Positions 1-6,574 of a stretch of 8,663 nt of DNA are shown piece after piece. The position numbers were made by a program, and so were the translations under genes. Every line of letters begins with the position of its first letter. Within the stretch, counting starts at the first letter, position 1. The notes beneath the pieces are model-generated. The model did not search any database, had not been told where the DNA came from, and worked only from the letters and a program-made list of their open reading frames with translations. The stretch covers positions 1-8,663 of the forward strand of contig JAFRWQ010000038.1 in assembly GCA_017437925.1 (NCBI GenBank). The letters are read 5' to 3'. Source of the DNA: Bacillota bacterium. Lineage in GTDB: Bacteria; Bacillota_A; Clostridia; Peptostreptococcales; Anaerovoracaceae.

Positions 1-413
1 GAAGGCGTCACGGTACCCAGAAGGAACAGGGGGAAGACGAAGATCAGCATGCAGGACACGAAAGCCGCGATGATAAGGAAATTGGTGTTTACGGTAAGTA
101 TAAGCGCTGCGGAGATCGCGAGAATCAGATAACGGCCCAGGAACGGTATCGCCGCTATCCAGGCGCCCGCTATCAGCATCCTGCGGTAAAGGACTGCGGG
201 ATCCGGGTTTCTGTCGGCGGTCTTTCCCCCGTAGACGTTGCCCAGGGCCATGGCTATCATTACCGTGCCTATGATGATCGTATAGACTATCTGGGAGGAG
301 CTGAAATAAGGGGCCATGAGCCTTGAAGCCGCCAGCTCCACAGCCATGACCGATACGCCCGAGAAAAACTCCGTTATATACAGATAAGCTTTGTTTTTCA
401 GTAAACTGCTCAT
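1..413 (-). CDS. Membrane protein, N-terminal part of a fused spermidine-synthase-like family protein (partial)
   Basis: The reading frame starts at the ATG at 413-411 and stays open to the window edge, giving 137 codons; the C-terminus is missing. A GGAGGG ribosome binding site lies just upstream. The protein is very hydrophobic, with about four predicted membrane segments. Its N-terminus has a recognisable block, EFFSGVSVMAVELAASRLMA followed by PYF. About 20 residues later comes ALGNVYGGKTADRNPDP, and near the edge LLGTVTP. This is the pattern of the membrane half of the so-called fused MFS/spermidine synthase proteins, in which a transmembrane region precedes a SAM-dependent aminopropyltransferase-like domain. 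Whether the catalytic half is present cannot be seen. Known members are poorly characterised, so polyamine synthesis is a family label and not a demonstrated role. A general transporter is the main alternative. The gene has its own upstream promoter and follows the terminator of the neighbouring lipoprotein gene. Confidence 0.72.
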   Translation of the reverse strand, partial: MSSLLKNKAYLYITEFFSGVSVMAVELAASRLMAPYFSSSQIVYTIIIGTVMIAMALGNVYGGKTADRNPDPAVLYRRMLIAGAWIAAIPFLGRYLILAISAALILTVNTNFLIIAAFVSCMLIFVFPLFLLGTVTP

Positions 414-443
414 ACGCCCTCCGGACAAAATTCGACAAATAAA

Positions 444-472
444 CTTATACCACAAAACGGAGAAAATTGGTA
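444..472 (-). promoter_or_regulatory. Putative promoter of the partial membrane protein gene
   Basis: Read on the minus strand there is an extended -10 element, TGGTATAAG (452-444). The region 17 bp upstream of TATAAG (TACCAA, 472-467) is a poor -35. The extended TG could compensate for this. Predicted transcription would begin about 25 bp before the start codon at 413. The site lies just past the upstream gene's terminator, which suits an independent unit. Confidence 0.45.
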
Positions 473-486
473 GTGGAAGCGGAGCA

Positions 487-514
487 AAACAAAAAAGCGC
501 CGAAGCGCTTTTCG
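487..514 (-). terminator. Rho-independent terminator after the lipoprotein gene
   Basis: On the minus strand, AAAAGCGC (512-505) pairs with GCGCTTTT (500-493) around a TTCG tetraloop, one of the most stable loop sequences. A T-rich tail (TTTTTTGTTTT) follows. It lies about 22 bp after the lipoprotein stop codon. On the plus strand the A/T arms also leave a short T run after the hairpin, so weak action in both directions is possible. Confidence 0.85.
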
Positions 515-535
515 TTTATATATGAGACAGATGTC

Positions 536-1333
536 TTAATCTGAGACCTTGATGGAAGTCACGTGGGGCTGGACCCCGTTGTACCAATAGAGGAAGCATT
601 CCGCGTCTATGGTCTGCCCGACTTCGAGCTTGCGCACGGCCTTGTAGACCTCGCTCTCCTCGTTGCAGAGGTAGTATTCGACCACGAAGACGTACTCCTG
701 TCCGCCCTTGGAGACCTTGAAATACAGGTCGCTGTCGGTGCCCGGGCTCTGTGAGTTGTCCCAGCCGTAGTAGAAAGCGGCGCCGCTCTCGTCCATGGCC
801 TCAACGGTGAGTCCCTTTATGGTGACGAAGCTGTCCCTGTAAGGCTCGAGGAAGGCGGTCCCCAGGATATCGGTGGCGTCGATGGGTTCCGCTATGTAGC
901 TTCCCTCTTCGAACTCGAAGGTCGCGTCAGCGACCTCTATCTCTCCGAACCACTCGGCCTTGGTGCCCGTAACCTTGATCTTCTGCCCCGGGACCAGCTT
1001 TTCGGCCTCCTCTTCGGTGCAGGCCAGATTGTAGATGAAGTAGGCTCCGTCCTCGTCGCAGGTGTAGAGGACTATGCTGTCGTTCCACCAGGCCTGGGCC
1101 GCCTGCACATAGGTCTCGATGACCACTTCGTCGCCTATTTCGGCGGCCCTGTACTCATCGTGGGTCATTACTCCCTCGCTCTTTACGGCTTTGGGGCCCT
1201 GCTCCGCGGAAGGGGATCCCGCCGCCGGAGCCTCCTTGGATTTGCCGCAGGCCGACGAGAAGATGAGCACAAAGGCCAGCATTATGACGAAAGCTATTAT
1301 ATAAAATTGTTTGTTTTTGATAAACTTCAGCAT
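536..1333 (-). CDS. Lipoprotein with two OB-fold-like domains
   Basis: This is a 265-residue protein starting at the ATG at 1333-1331. The frame stays open to a GTG at 1372, but that codon overlaps the -10 box of the gene's own promoter, so it cannot be the start. The N-terminus is a lipoprotein signal: Lys-rich residues 1-8, a hydrophobic stretch at 10-25 and a lipobox ending SSAC with Cys29. An Ala/Pro/Ser/Lys linker follows (about 30-55). Residues of about 65-140 and 168-265 look like two beta-barrel domains. Each has a run of the type GDEVVIETYVQ or DSFVTIKGLTVEAM and then a turn such as LVPGQKIKVTGTKAEW or LEVGQTIDAECFLYWYNG, as in OB-fold extracytoplasmic lipoproteins. The mature protein is acidic and rich in Tyr and Trp. 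Its ligand is unknown. It should be anchored on the outer face of the membrane. The ribosome binding site is weak (AAAGAA). OB-fold assignment rests on pattern only. Confidence 0.8.
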   Translation of the reverse strand: MLKFIKNKQFYIIAFVIMLAFVLIFSSACGKSKEAPAAGSPSAEQGPKAVKSEGVMTHDEYRAAEIGDEVVIETYVQAAQAWWNDSIVLYTCDEDGAYFIYNLACTEEEAEKLVPGQKIKVTGTKAEWFGEIEVADATFEFEEGSYIAEPIDATDILGTAFLEPYRDSFVTIKGLTVEAMDESGAAFYYGWDNSQSPGTDSDLYFKVSKGGQEYVFVVEYYLCNEESEVYKAVRKLEVGQTIDAECFLYWYNGVQPHVTSIKVSD

Positions 1334-1362
1334 ACAGATCGATTCTTTTTTTGGCGTAAATG

Positions 1363-1391
1363 TATATAACACAAATCGCGCCCCGTGTCAA
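1363..1391 (-). promoter_or_regulatory. Sigma-A promoter of the lipoprotein gene
   Basis: The minus strand reads TTGACA (1391-1386), exactly 17 bp, then TATATA (1368-1363). The -35 is perfect and the -10 has five of six consensus bases. Predicted transcription starts near 1356, about 23 nt before the ATG at 1333. The -10 covers the GTG at 1372-1370, which rules out that upstream start. Confidence 0.85.
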
Positions 1392-1428
1392 AAGAATTTA
1401 TCTTCACCTTTCATACGCCTGCCGCGTC

Positions 1429-3723
1429 TCAGTTGAGATCGTTGGTCATGTATTTCTCGGCGAACCTTCTGAAGACTGCGGCTGCCTGGCTGCGCAGGGT
1501 CGTGCCCTTTGGAGCGAGGACCGTGTCGCTGTGGCCATTGATGAGGCCGGATCCGTTGGCCCAGCTCATGGCGTTCAGAGCGTAGCTGCTGATCTCGTCC
1601 TTGTCCGCAAAGGCGGAGAGGTCTCCTTCTTCGTCAAGATCATAGCCCTTGTAAGCCGCGTAGCGGTACATTATTGCCGCAAGCTGCTCCCTTGTGATCT
1701 CCCTGTCGGGTCTGAAGGTCCAGTCGCCGTAGCCGTCGACTATGCCGTTCTCGGCTGCCCAGATCACGGGCATCCTGTAATAAGAGCCTTCGGGCACGTC
1801 GCTGAAGGGCTGCCCGGCTTCGGTCTGGGGGCTTCCCTCCATGCGGTGGAGCATGGTGACTATCATGGCCCTGGTAGTGGGTCTCCGGGGGTCGAATACC
1901 TCAGCGGAGCTGCCCTCCATCAGGCCGGCGTCATAAGCGAACTGAACGTCCTCGTAGAACCAGTCCTTGGAGGAAACATCCTTAAAGCTCATGGTCCGGA
2001 CCTCGGCGGTCTCCTCCTGCATGGGCTTGGAGCCGTCCCAATCCGTTACGCCTGAGAAATTGTTCACCTTCTTTTCAGCTGAGAAATCGATGCTGTAGAG
2101 CTTATTGCTTGACTTTCGGGCGAATAAGCTGTGGGCTTTGAGCGTCATGTTCACATCGTAGCACTGAAGCTTGCAGCCGTTTAAACCGGTGACCGTGGCG
2201 CTGTCGTACACTCCCTCGGTCTCGCTGCCGGCGACCGTGCCTCCGATATAGAGATCGTAATGCCCGCCGATCAGCATATTGGGATCGGAGATAATGGCGC
2301 CCTTGAATTTCCTCTTCAGAGCAGATATCACCTCGTCCCTGTCGGGATCGTAGGCGAAGACGACCTTCCCCGCGCTGTCGGTGACTATGATCGCGTCGTC
2401 GTCGTTCCTCATCTCTGAGAATCTGAGGTTCATCGTTGCCTGTCCGGACTCGGCGTAATCGTCGAAGGCCGCGTAATCCATGGTGGATCCGAGGGCGACC
2501 ACGGTCCCTCCGTTGATGTAGGTGCCCAGCGGGGAATCGAGGCCCGAATCGACTCTGGGATTTGCGGTCGAGATCACCGTGCCGCCGTTGATCACGACGT
2601 AGCCGTTGGAATCGACTCCGTCCCCGTCATAGCCGAGGCCCGCGAGAATGTGGAGCCTGCCGTCGTTTACCGTAAACACAGATACGTCATCCTCGTTGAC
2701 GTTTACTCCGTCGTCGTCGGAGAAAATGTTGAGACGGCCGCCGTTCACCGTAAGGTGGAGCTCGGAATCCAGGCCCTCATACTTGGCGCGGATGTTCAGT
2801 ATCCCGTCGCCCTTTTCCTGTCCGTCGATGTTCATTGAGACGTAGGAATAAACCGCTCCGTCTATCTTCCTGGCCTTCTTCTGGACGGTTACGCTGTCGG
2901 TCCTCTGCTTTGAAGCATCCTTGTACTTGGTCTTCAGCATGCGGTAGACGTTGGCACCGCTCAGCTCGTTGACGCTGCCGTCGGCTATGATCAGGTTGGC
3001 GCCGGCGCCGGAGGTATCGACCGCTGGGCCGTGCTCCTCCCTCTCTTCCCAGGTATTGTCGCACTCATACGCGCTCTTGAAGATGAGCACGGGAGCCACG
3101 GTGCATTCAGCCTCGACTCCGTTGAGTATGAGAGTCACCCCGGCGTTCTCGTCTGTGAAGGTCTCATCGCTGTCACCCAGGTCTATATTTATCTGCCCGT
3201 GCCATTTTCCCGAGATCTCATAGGTCCCGGGCCTGGTGATATGGAGCACAGCATTTTGATATGCCTCTTCGGGACTGTGCATCATCCAGTCGGCCCTCTT
3301 GTTGCCTATTATGGGCAAAGTGGCGAAGATATAGTCCGAATACTCTGCGGCTGTAAAGTAGTAGCACCATTCCACTTTCTTGTTGTAGGACTCTTTAACG
3401 AAGCCTGAAGTATCCAATAGAGGCCAGTATTCTATGTCTCGGGCTATATAAGCCGCAGCGTCGGTCACGGGCTTCTCTCCGGTATAATACTCTGCCGGGC
3501 TGTTTTTAACGTCTTCATGTGCCTGGGATGGATCGGCGTGCCAGACGTACTCAAAGTACTCCACCGGTTTACCGTCGATCAATGCTTCGGATGTATATGC
3601 TCCGTCCTCTTCCTTTGTTTTCAGCACTATCCTGTGCACTTCCCCGCTGTTTTCCGCCATAGCGGCGGGCGCGAGGCCCAGTATCAGGCAGAGAACCATA
3701 ACTGTCGATAAAAGCTTTTTCAT
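1429..3723 (-). CDS. Secreted SLH-domain surface protein with Cthe_2159-like carbohydrate-binding beta-helix
   Basis: This is a 764-residue protein. The signal peptide is MKKLLSTVMVLCLILGLAPA with predicted cleavage after Ala23 (AMA/EN). Residues of about 24-150 are an N-terminal region I do not recognise, ending in the YYFTAAEYSDYIFATLPII type of segment. From about 155 to 510 there is a repetitive Asp/Gly/Asn-rich beta-helix: PGTYEISGKW, VTLILNGVEAEC, LHLTVNGGRLNIFSDDDGVN, YDGDGVDSNGYVVINGGTVI, TYINGGTVVALGS. It ends with SDPNMLIGGHYDLYIGG. This matches the Cthe_2159 family (a polygalacturonate-binding, calcium-containing parallel beta-helix in Clostridium thermocellum). Three SLH domains follow at about 580-625, 640-690 and 704-750, with TTRAM, ITREQ and TLRSQ in place of the classical ITRAE. 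These should hold the protein on the cell-wall secondary polymer. The carbohydrate ligand is inferred. The start at 3723 is chosen for its AGAAGG site; a TTG six codons upstream is less likely. Confidence 0.88.
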   Translation of the reverse strand: MKKLLSTVMVLCLILGLAPAAMAENSGEVHRIVLKTKEEDGAYTSEALIDGKPVEYFEYVWHADPSQAHEDVKNSPAEYYTGEKPVTDAAAYIARDIEYWPLLDTSGFVKESYNKKVEWCYYFTAAEYSDYIFATLPIIGNKRADWMMHSPEEAYQNAVLHITRPGTYEISGKWHGQINIDLGDSDETFTDENAGVTLILNGVEAECTVAPVLIFKSAYECDNTWEEREEHGPAVDTSGAGANLIIADGSVNELSGANVYRMLKTKYKDASKQRTDSVTVQKKARKIDGAVYSYVSMNIDGQEKGDGILNIRAKYEGLDSELHLTVNGGRLNIFSDDDGVNVNEDDVSVFTVNDGRLHILAGLGYDGDGVDSNGYVVINGGTVISTANPRVDSGLDSPLGTYINGGTVVALGSTMDYAAFDDYAESGQATMNLRFSEMRNDDDAIIVTDSAGKVVFAYDPDRDEVISALKRKFKGAIISDPNMLIGGHYDLYIGGTVAGSETEGVYDSATVTGLNGCKLQCYDVNMTLKAHSLFARKSSNKLYSIDFSAEKKVNNFSGVTDWDGSKPMQEETAEVRTMSFKDVSSKDWFYEDVQFAYDAGLMEGSSAEVFDPRRPTTRAMIVTMLHRMEGSPQTEAGQPFSDVPEGSYYRMPVIWAAENGIVDGYGDWTFRPDREITREQLAAIMYRYAAYKGYDLDEEGDLSAFADKDEISSYALNAMSWANGSGLINGHSDTVLAPKGTTLRSQAAAVFRRFAEKYMTNDLN

Positions 3724-3731
3724 AATGCGCA

Positions 3732-3737
3732 CCTTCT
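3732..3737 (-). promoter_or_regulatory. Ribosome binding site that decides the SLH-protein start
   Basis: AGAAGG on the minus strand lies 8 nt before the ATG at 3723. It overlaps the alternative TTG start at 3741-3739, which itself has no Shine-Dalgarno sequence upstream. This fixes the start at the MKKLL signal peptide. Confidence 0.75.
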
Positions 3738-3753
3738 GCAATTGAATGATATG

Positions 3754-4458
3754 TCAGCGCGAATAATATATTCTGCCCGTGTCAAGGCATATGCCGGCCA
3801 GGCGGCCTCCTTCAAAGCAGGCGCCGCAGTCCAAAGCTATGTGTCCGTTCTTCATGTATACCCGGCCCGGCTCATCAAAACCTTTGATCAGCTGGGTGGG
3901 AGTATGACCGGTGACCAGACAGGCGTCTTCAAAGTATCTGCGGCCGTAGTCGGCGGAAAACCAGACCAGCTCGTCGAGAGAATAGTCCCATAAAGGCCTT
4001 TCGGGCCTGAAACCGCCCAGCCCGGCGTGGACCAGGACGAAGCGCCTTCCTCCCGCCCTGATGTCTTCATAGGTGTCGGCGTCGGCGATGTATTCCAGGA
4101 TATCGCGCCTTTCTGCGGGATCTAGGGCTTTAAGATCTCTCAGGGTCGTATCGCAGCCGTTGATCCTCCAGTCTGCAAGCATCTGAAGATCCAGATCAGT
4201 GACAGACGCGATGTTCTCCTCGTTTATGTCTTTCAGCAGGAACTTCATGCACTGCAGGGCCATAAGCTCATGATTTCCCGCGATCAGGACCATGTTTTCA
4301 TGGGACATGAGGTATTTCAGCACTTTTACGGGATCGGGTCCCCTGTCCACGACGTCGCCCAGCACATATACGGTATCATCGGGTCCCGGGTCCATCTTCG
4401 CCAGCAGTTCTGTCAGCTGATCGAATTCCCCGTGGATATCCCCTATTACATAAGTCAT
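3754..4458 (-). CDS. PPP-family metallophosphoesterase (serine/threonine phosphatase-like)
   Basis: This 234-residue cytoplasmic protein carries every hallmark of the PPP phosphoesterases. They are GDIHG (Asp7, His9), GDVVDRGPDP (Asp35, Asp38, Arg39), GNHE (Asn62, His63), VHAGL (His144) and TGHTPTQ (His185). Together these bind a two-metal centre and the phosphate. The WRINGCDTT segment at about 97-105 is close to the WxxNGGxxT seen in bacterial members, with Cys replacing the second Gly. Relatives include PrpA/PrpB-type protein phosphatases and ApaH-type dinucleotide hydrolases. The short length and HTPT segment favour the former, but the substrate cannot be read from the sequence. The start codon lies only 2 nt after the stop of the upstream flavoprotein gene. 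No close Shine-Dalgarno sequence is visible, so it is probably translationally coupled. The SLH protein gene follows 30 bp downstream on the same strand. Confidence 0.92.
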   Translation of the reverse strand: MTYVIGDIHGEFDQLTELLAKMDPGPDDTVYVLGDVVDRGPDPVKVLKYLMSHENMVLIAGNHELMALQCMKFLLKDINEENIASVTDLDLQMLADWRINGCDTTLRDLKALDPAERRDILEYIADADTYEDIRAGGRRFVLVHAGLGGFRPERPLWDYSLDELVWFSADYGRRYFEDACLVTGHTPTQLIKGFDEPGRVYMKNGHIALDCGACFEGGRLAGICLDTGRIYYSR

Positions 4459-4460
4459 TT

Positions 4461-4937
4461 TTATTTTTCGGTGACTCTCTTTCCGGTGATATGCTCGGGG
4501 ACCAGGGCGAACATCAGGGTCCTGGGGCCCGAACGCAGGAGCTCTTCTCGGATGTACTCCTCGTCTTTGGTAAACTTGTAGCTAAGTTTGCGGCTGATAT
4601 CCAGCATCTTCTGCTGATCCTCGACGAATTCTATGCGCCCGAAAACTATGACGCTCTTAAAGGTCAGGAACCACTGCCCGTCGACGTGTTCTCCGCCGTT
4701 CATGACGCAGAACGAGGCCTTGTCATGTTTTTTCATGGCGTCGATCTTGTGGCCGGCCATCCCGCCGTGGAAATATATCTTGCCGTCCTCTTCGCAGTAA
4801 TACTGGTTGATGGGCATCCCGTAGGGATAATCGTCGTCACCCAGTACGGAAAGCACCCCGCGGGGCTCGTTTTTCAGTATTTCGATGCACTCTTCCATGG
4901 GAATGGCCTGTTTAAACCTTACGATCTCTCTGAACAT
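4461..4937 (-). CDS. Pyridoxamine 5'-phosphate oxidase-fold protein, NimA-like flavoprotein
   Basis: This 158-residue protein has the split-barrel flavin-binding fold of the PNPOx superfamily. The typical series is visible: RGVLSVLGDDDYPYGMPINQ at about 26-45, IYFHGGMAGHKIDAMKKHDK at about 54-73, ASFCVMNGG just after, and FKSVIVFGRIEFVED near the middle. The YFHG...GHKIDAM block is characteristic of the NimA/nitroimidazole-resistance-like branch, small proteins that bind FMN or a related cofactor and carry out reductions. Length is normal for the family, and the protein is cytoplasmic. An excellent ribosome binding site (AAAGGAGG, 8 nt before the ATG) and promoter precede it. It is the first gene of the minus-strand set and is tightly coupled to the phosphatase gene. 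Actual nitroimidazole resistance is not implied, since most family members have no known substrate. Confidence 0.9.
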   Translation of the reverse strand: MFREIVRFKQAIPMEECIEILKNEPRGVLSVLGDDDYPYGMPINQYYCEEDGKIYFHGGMAGHKIDAMKKHDKASFCVMNGGEHVDGQWFLTFKSVIVFGRIEFVEDQQKMLDISRKLSYKFTKDEEYIREELLRSGPRTLMFALVPEHITGKRVTEK

Positions 4938-4978
4938 AAATACATCCTCCTTTACTGAAACGTTTATCTAACTTATGT

Positions 4979-5007
4979 ATTATACACGCTTTTTTCTTCC
5001 AGGTAAA
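4979..5007 (-). promoter_or_regulatory. Sigma-A promoter of the flavoprotein-phosphatase operon
   Basis: The minus strand reads TTTACC (5007-5002), a 17-bp spacer, then a perfect TATAAT (4984-4979). Predicted transcription begins near 4972, giving a leader of about 35 nt with AAAGGAGG close to the ATG. It is the only good promoter seen for the flavoprotein and phosphatase, and probably serves the SLH gene too. Confidence 0.8.
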
Positions 5008-5053
5008 TCGGCAATAAGCGCTGTTCATGCCTGCTTTCAGCGCATCGCCGCAC

Positions 5054-5082
5054 TTGAAGACGTCCTTGATTTTTGTTATACT
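5054..5082 (+). promoter_or_regulatory. Sigma-A promoter of the M20 peptidase gene
   Basis: TTGAAG (5054-5059), a 17-bp spacer and TATACT (5077-5082) match consensus at four and five of six bases. Predicted start is about 5089. It diverges from the flavoprotein promoter, whose -35 ends 46 bp away. This leaves an untranslated leader of about 80 nt before the ATG at 5171. Confidence 0.7.
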
Positions 5083-5090
5083 GCCGGTGT

Positions 5091-5135
5091 ATCCGGTGTT
5101 ATATGCTTCTGCCGGATCAACGTCACATCGATCCG
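5091..5135 (+). promoter_or_regulatory. Leader RNA with two mutually exclusive stems
   Basis: ATCCGG (5091-5096) can pair with CCGGAT (5112-5117). CGGATC (5113-5118) can instead pair with GATCCG (5130-5135). The two 6-bp stems share bases 5113-5117, so only one can form at a time. The second is followed by an A/T-rich stretch ending in seven Ts before the ribosome binding site. This could be an attenuator-like or protein-bound leader. The stems are short, so chance is possible, and I recognise no known riboswitch consensus. Confidence 0.3.
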
Positions 5136-5170
5136 TTATTTATTATATTTTTTTAGACAAGGAGAACGAA

Positions 5171-6415
5171 ATGGCTTACGAAGTATCCCCCAAGGTACAG
5201 AATACTCTTAACGCTCTGACCGCCGATCCCAAGGTGCAGAAGGCCCTGCAGTTCATGGTCGACGACAACGAGTACATCATCCAGAGGCAGATCGAGCTCA
5301 CCCTCATCCCCGCCCCCACCTTCCACGAAGAAAAGAAGGCGGCCCGCATGGTCGAGCTCTTCAAGGAATACGGACTTGAAGACTGCCACGTAGACGAACA
5401 CGGAAACGCCGTGGGCATCATGCGCGGCACCGGCGGCGGCAAGACCACTCTTGTCGAAGGCCACATGGACACCGTCTTCCCTCTCGACACCAAGCTCGAG
5501 ATCAAGAGAGAGAACGGATGGATCTACTGCCCCGGCATAGTCGACGACACCAGAGGCTGCGCATCGGTGCTCTCCACCATCAGAGCCATCAAGGAAGCCG
5601 GAATTCAGCCCAAGGGCGATATCCACTTCGTGGGGACCGTTGAAGAGGAAGGCATGGGAGCCTTCGGCGGCATGGACTTCTATGTGACCCATCATCCCGA
5701 GCTCGAAGCCTCCGTTTCCATAGACGGAGCCGGCTTCTCCGAGATCACCTACGAAGCCACCGGCATGCAGACCTACGAGATCAACTTCTACGGAATCGGC
5801 GGACACGCCTTTACCACCTTCGCCGAGATCGCCAATCCCGCCCACGCGGCCGGCAGAGCCATCGCTAAGATCTCCGAGATCCGCGTCCCCGAGTATCCCA
5901 GGACCACCTTTGCGGTGACCGGACTCTACGCCGGAAGCTACTCCTCCATCCACGCCATAGTCGACAAGGCCACCTTCACCATCAACTTCCGCTCCAACGG
6001 TCAGAAGGAGCTGATGGAGCTGAGCGACAAGATCTTCAAGGCCATTCAGGAAGCCTGCGATGAGGAGACCGCCCGCTGGGGCAAGGACACCATCACCTGG
6101 GACTTTAGGCACTTCATGGACGTCGACGCCAACACCCAGGATCCACACGCTTCCATAGTCGAATCCTCCATCGCCGTTGCCAGATTCCTCGGCGCCGAGG
6201 ACGCCAAGCTGGGTCACGGCGGCTGCACCGACTGCAGCAGGGCCCTCGAAGCCAAGCTGCCCGCGGTCTGCCTGGGCGGCGGTTCCGACTGGGATTCCAA
6301 GTGCCACTCCCTGGCCGAGCAGTTCTGCGAGAAGGACGCCTTCAAGGGCTGCCAGGCAGCTCTGCTGCTTGCGCTGCTGTGCGCGGGAACCGAGACCACC
6401 GATTCGGTCATCTAA
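5171..6415 (+). CDS. M20 family metallopeptidase (peptidase T-like)
   Basis: This is a 414-residue protein, full length for the M20 family. The start at 5171 follows AAGGAG at 5159-5164; the frame is open further upstream but that part overlaps the promoter. Metal-binding signatures are complete: GHMDTV (His98, Asp100), GIVDDTRG (Asp125/Asp126), VEEEGMGAFGG (Glu158-160, catalytic and ligand Glu), SIDG (Asp185) and CHSLAE (His379). Between them lies the dimerisation or lid domain, with GGHAFTT marking its beginning. The enzyme should be a cytoplasmic two-zinc exopeptidase or amidohydrolase acting on short peptides or N-acyl amino acids; the exact substrate is not evident. There is no signal peptide. 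All 22 lysines are AAG and third positions are strongly C/G, unlike the neighbours, suggesting high expression. It has its own promoter, leader and terminator, so it is monocistronic. Confidence 0.92.
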   Translation: MAYEVSPKVQNTLNALTADPKVQKALQFMVDDNEYIIQRQIELTLIPAPTFHEEKKAARMVELFKEYGLEDCHVDEHGNAVGIMRGTGGGKTTLVEGHMDTVFPLDTKLEIKRENGWIYCPGIVDDTRGCASVLSTIRAIKEAGIQPKGDIHFVGTVEEEGMGAFGGMDFYVTHHPELEASVSIDGAGFSEITYEATGMQTYEINFYGIGGHAFTTFAEIANPAHAAGRAIAKISEIRVPEYPRTTFAVTGLYAGSYSSIHAIVDKATFTINFRSNGQKELMELSDKIFKAIQEACDEETARWGKDTITWDFRHFMDVDANTQDPHASIVESSIAVARFLGAEDAKLGHGGCTDCSRALEAKLPAVCLGGGSDWDSKCHSLAEQFCEKDAFKGCQAALLLALLCAGTETTDSVI

Positions 6416-6458
6416 AAGACCCGCGGGATCTTCCCTTTTCAGAACATAACAAAGATAT

Positions 6459-6490
6459 GGACACCGGCATAAAGCCGGTGTCCTTTTGTT
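6459..6490 (+). terminator. Rho-independent terminator after the M20 gene
   Basis: A perfect 10-bp GC-rich stem, GGACACCGGC (6459-6468) with GCCGGTGTCC (6474-6483), encloses the loop ATAAA and is followed by TTTTGTT. It lies 43 bp after the stop codon. It separates the M20 gene from the isomerase gene. Confidence 0.93.
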
Positions 6491-6520
6491 CAAAAATACT
6501 TTATTTAAACATCAGTATCC

Positions 6521-6550
6521 TTGCCGTACGGCTCCAAATCATGATATGAT
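6521..6550 (+). promoter_or_regulatory. Promoter of the PrpF-family gene
   Basis: TTGCCG (6521-6526), an 18-bp spacer and TATGAT (6545-6550), with TGA directly before it forming an extended -10. Predicted start is near 6557, coinciding with an in-frame upstream ATG. That makes the ATG at 6575 the better choice unless a leaderless form exists. Confidence 0.7.
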
Positions 6551-6560
6551 TTTTAAATGA

Positions 6561-6567
6561 AAAGGAG
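6561..6567 (+). promoter_or_regulatory. Ribosome binding site that decides the PrpF-family start
   Basis: AAAGGAG lies 7 nt before the ATG at 6575. It is downstream of the alternative in-frame ATG at 6557, which has no Shine-Dalgarno sequence of its own. This places the start at 6575. Confidence 0.8.
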
Positions 6568-6574
6568 TACTGCC

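Noticed and set aside
1392..1445. Terminator after the SLH-protein gene
   Set aside because: Only a 4-bp CTCA/TGAG stem overlapping the end of the gene is visible, with no T run; transcription may read on into the lipoprotein gene.
1360..2055. 231-codon open frame on the plus strand opposite the SLH domains
   Set aside because: The opposite strand encodes recognisable SLH domains there; this frame has no family resemblance and no ribosome binding site.
3780..3785. TTGACA on the minus strand near the end of the phosphatase gene, as a promoter for the SLH gene
   Set aside because: It is coding sequence for Leu-Asp-Thr of the phosphatase, and no -10 lies at 16-18 bp: TATATT is too close (9 bp) and TATCAT too far (28 bp).
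4955..4970. Catabolite-repression (cre)-like palindrome around AAACGTTT in the flavoprotein leader
   Set aside because: The core fits but the flanking TG and C positions do not match on either strand, leaving about nine of fourteen consensus bases.
5153..6493. 446-codon open frame on the minus strand opposite the M20 gene
   Set aside because: It is antisense to a clear M20 protease with complete catalytic motifs. The translation is low-complexity Gly/Val/Asp/Leu, the usual by-product of strong C/G third-position bias.
6557..6559. ATG at 6557 as start of the PrpF-family protein
   Set aside because: It falls at the predicted transcription start and has no ribosome binding site, whereas the ATG at 6575 has AAAGGAG 7 nt upstream. 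A leaderless form cannot be fully excluded.
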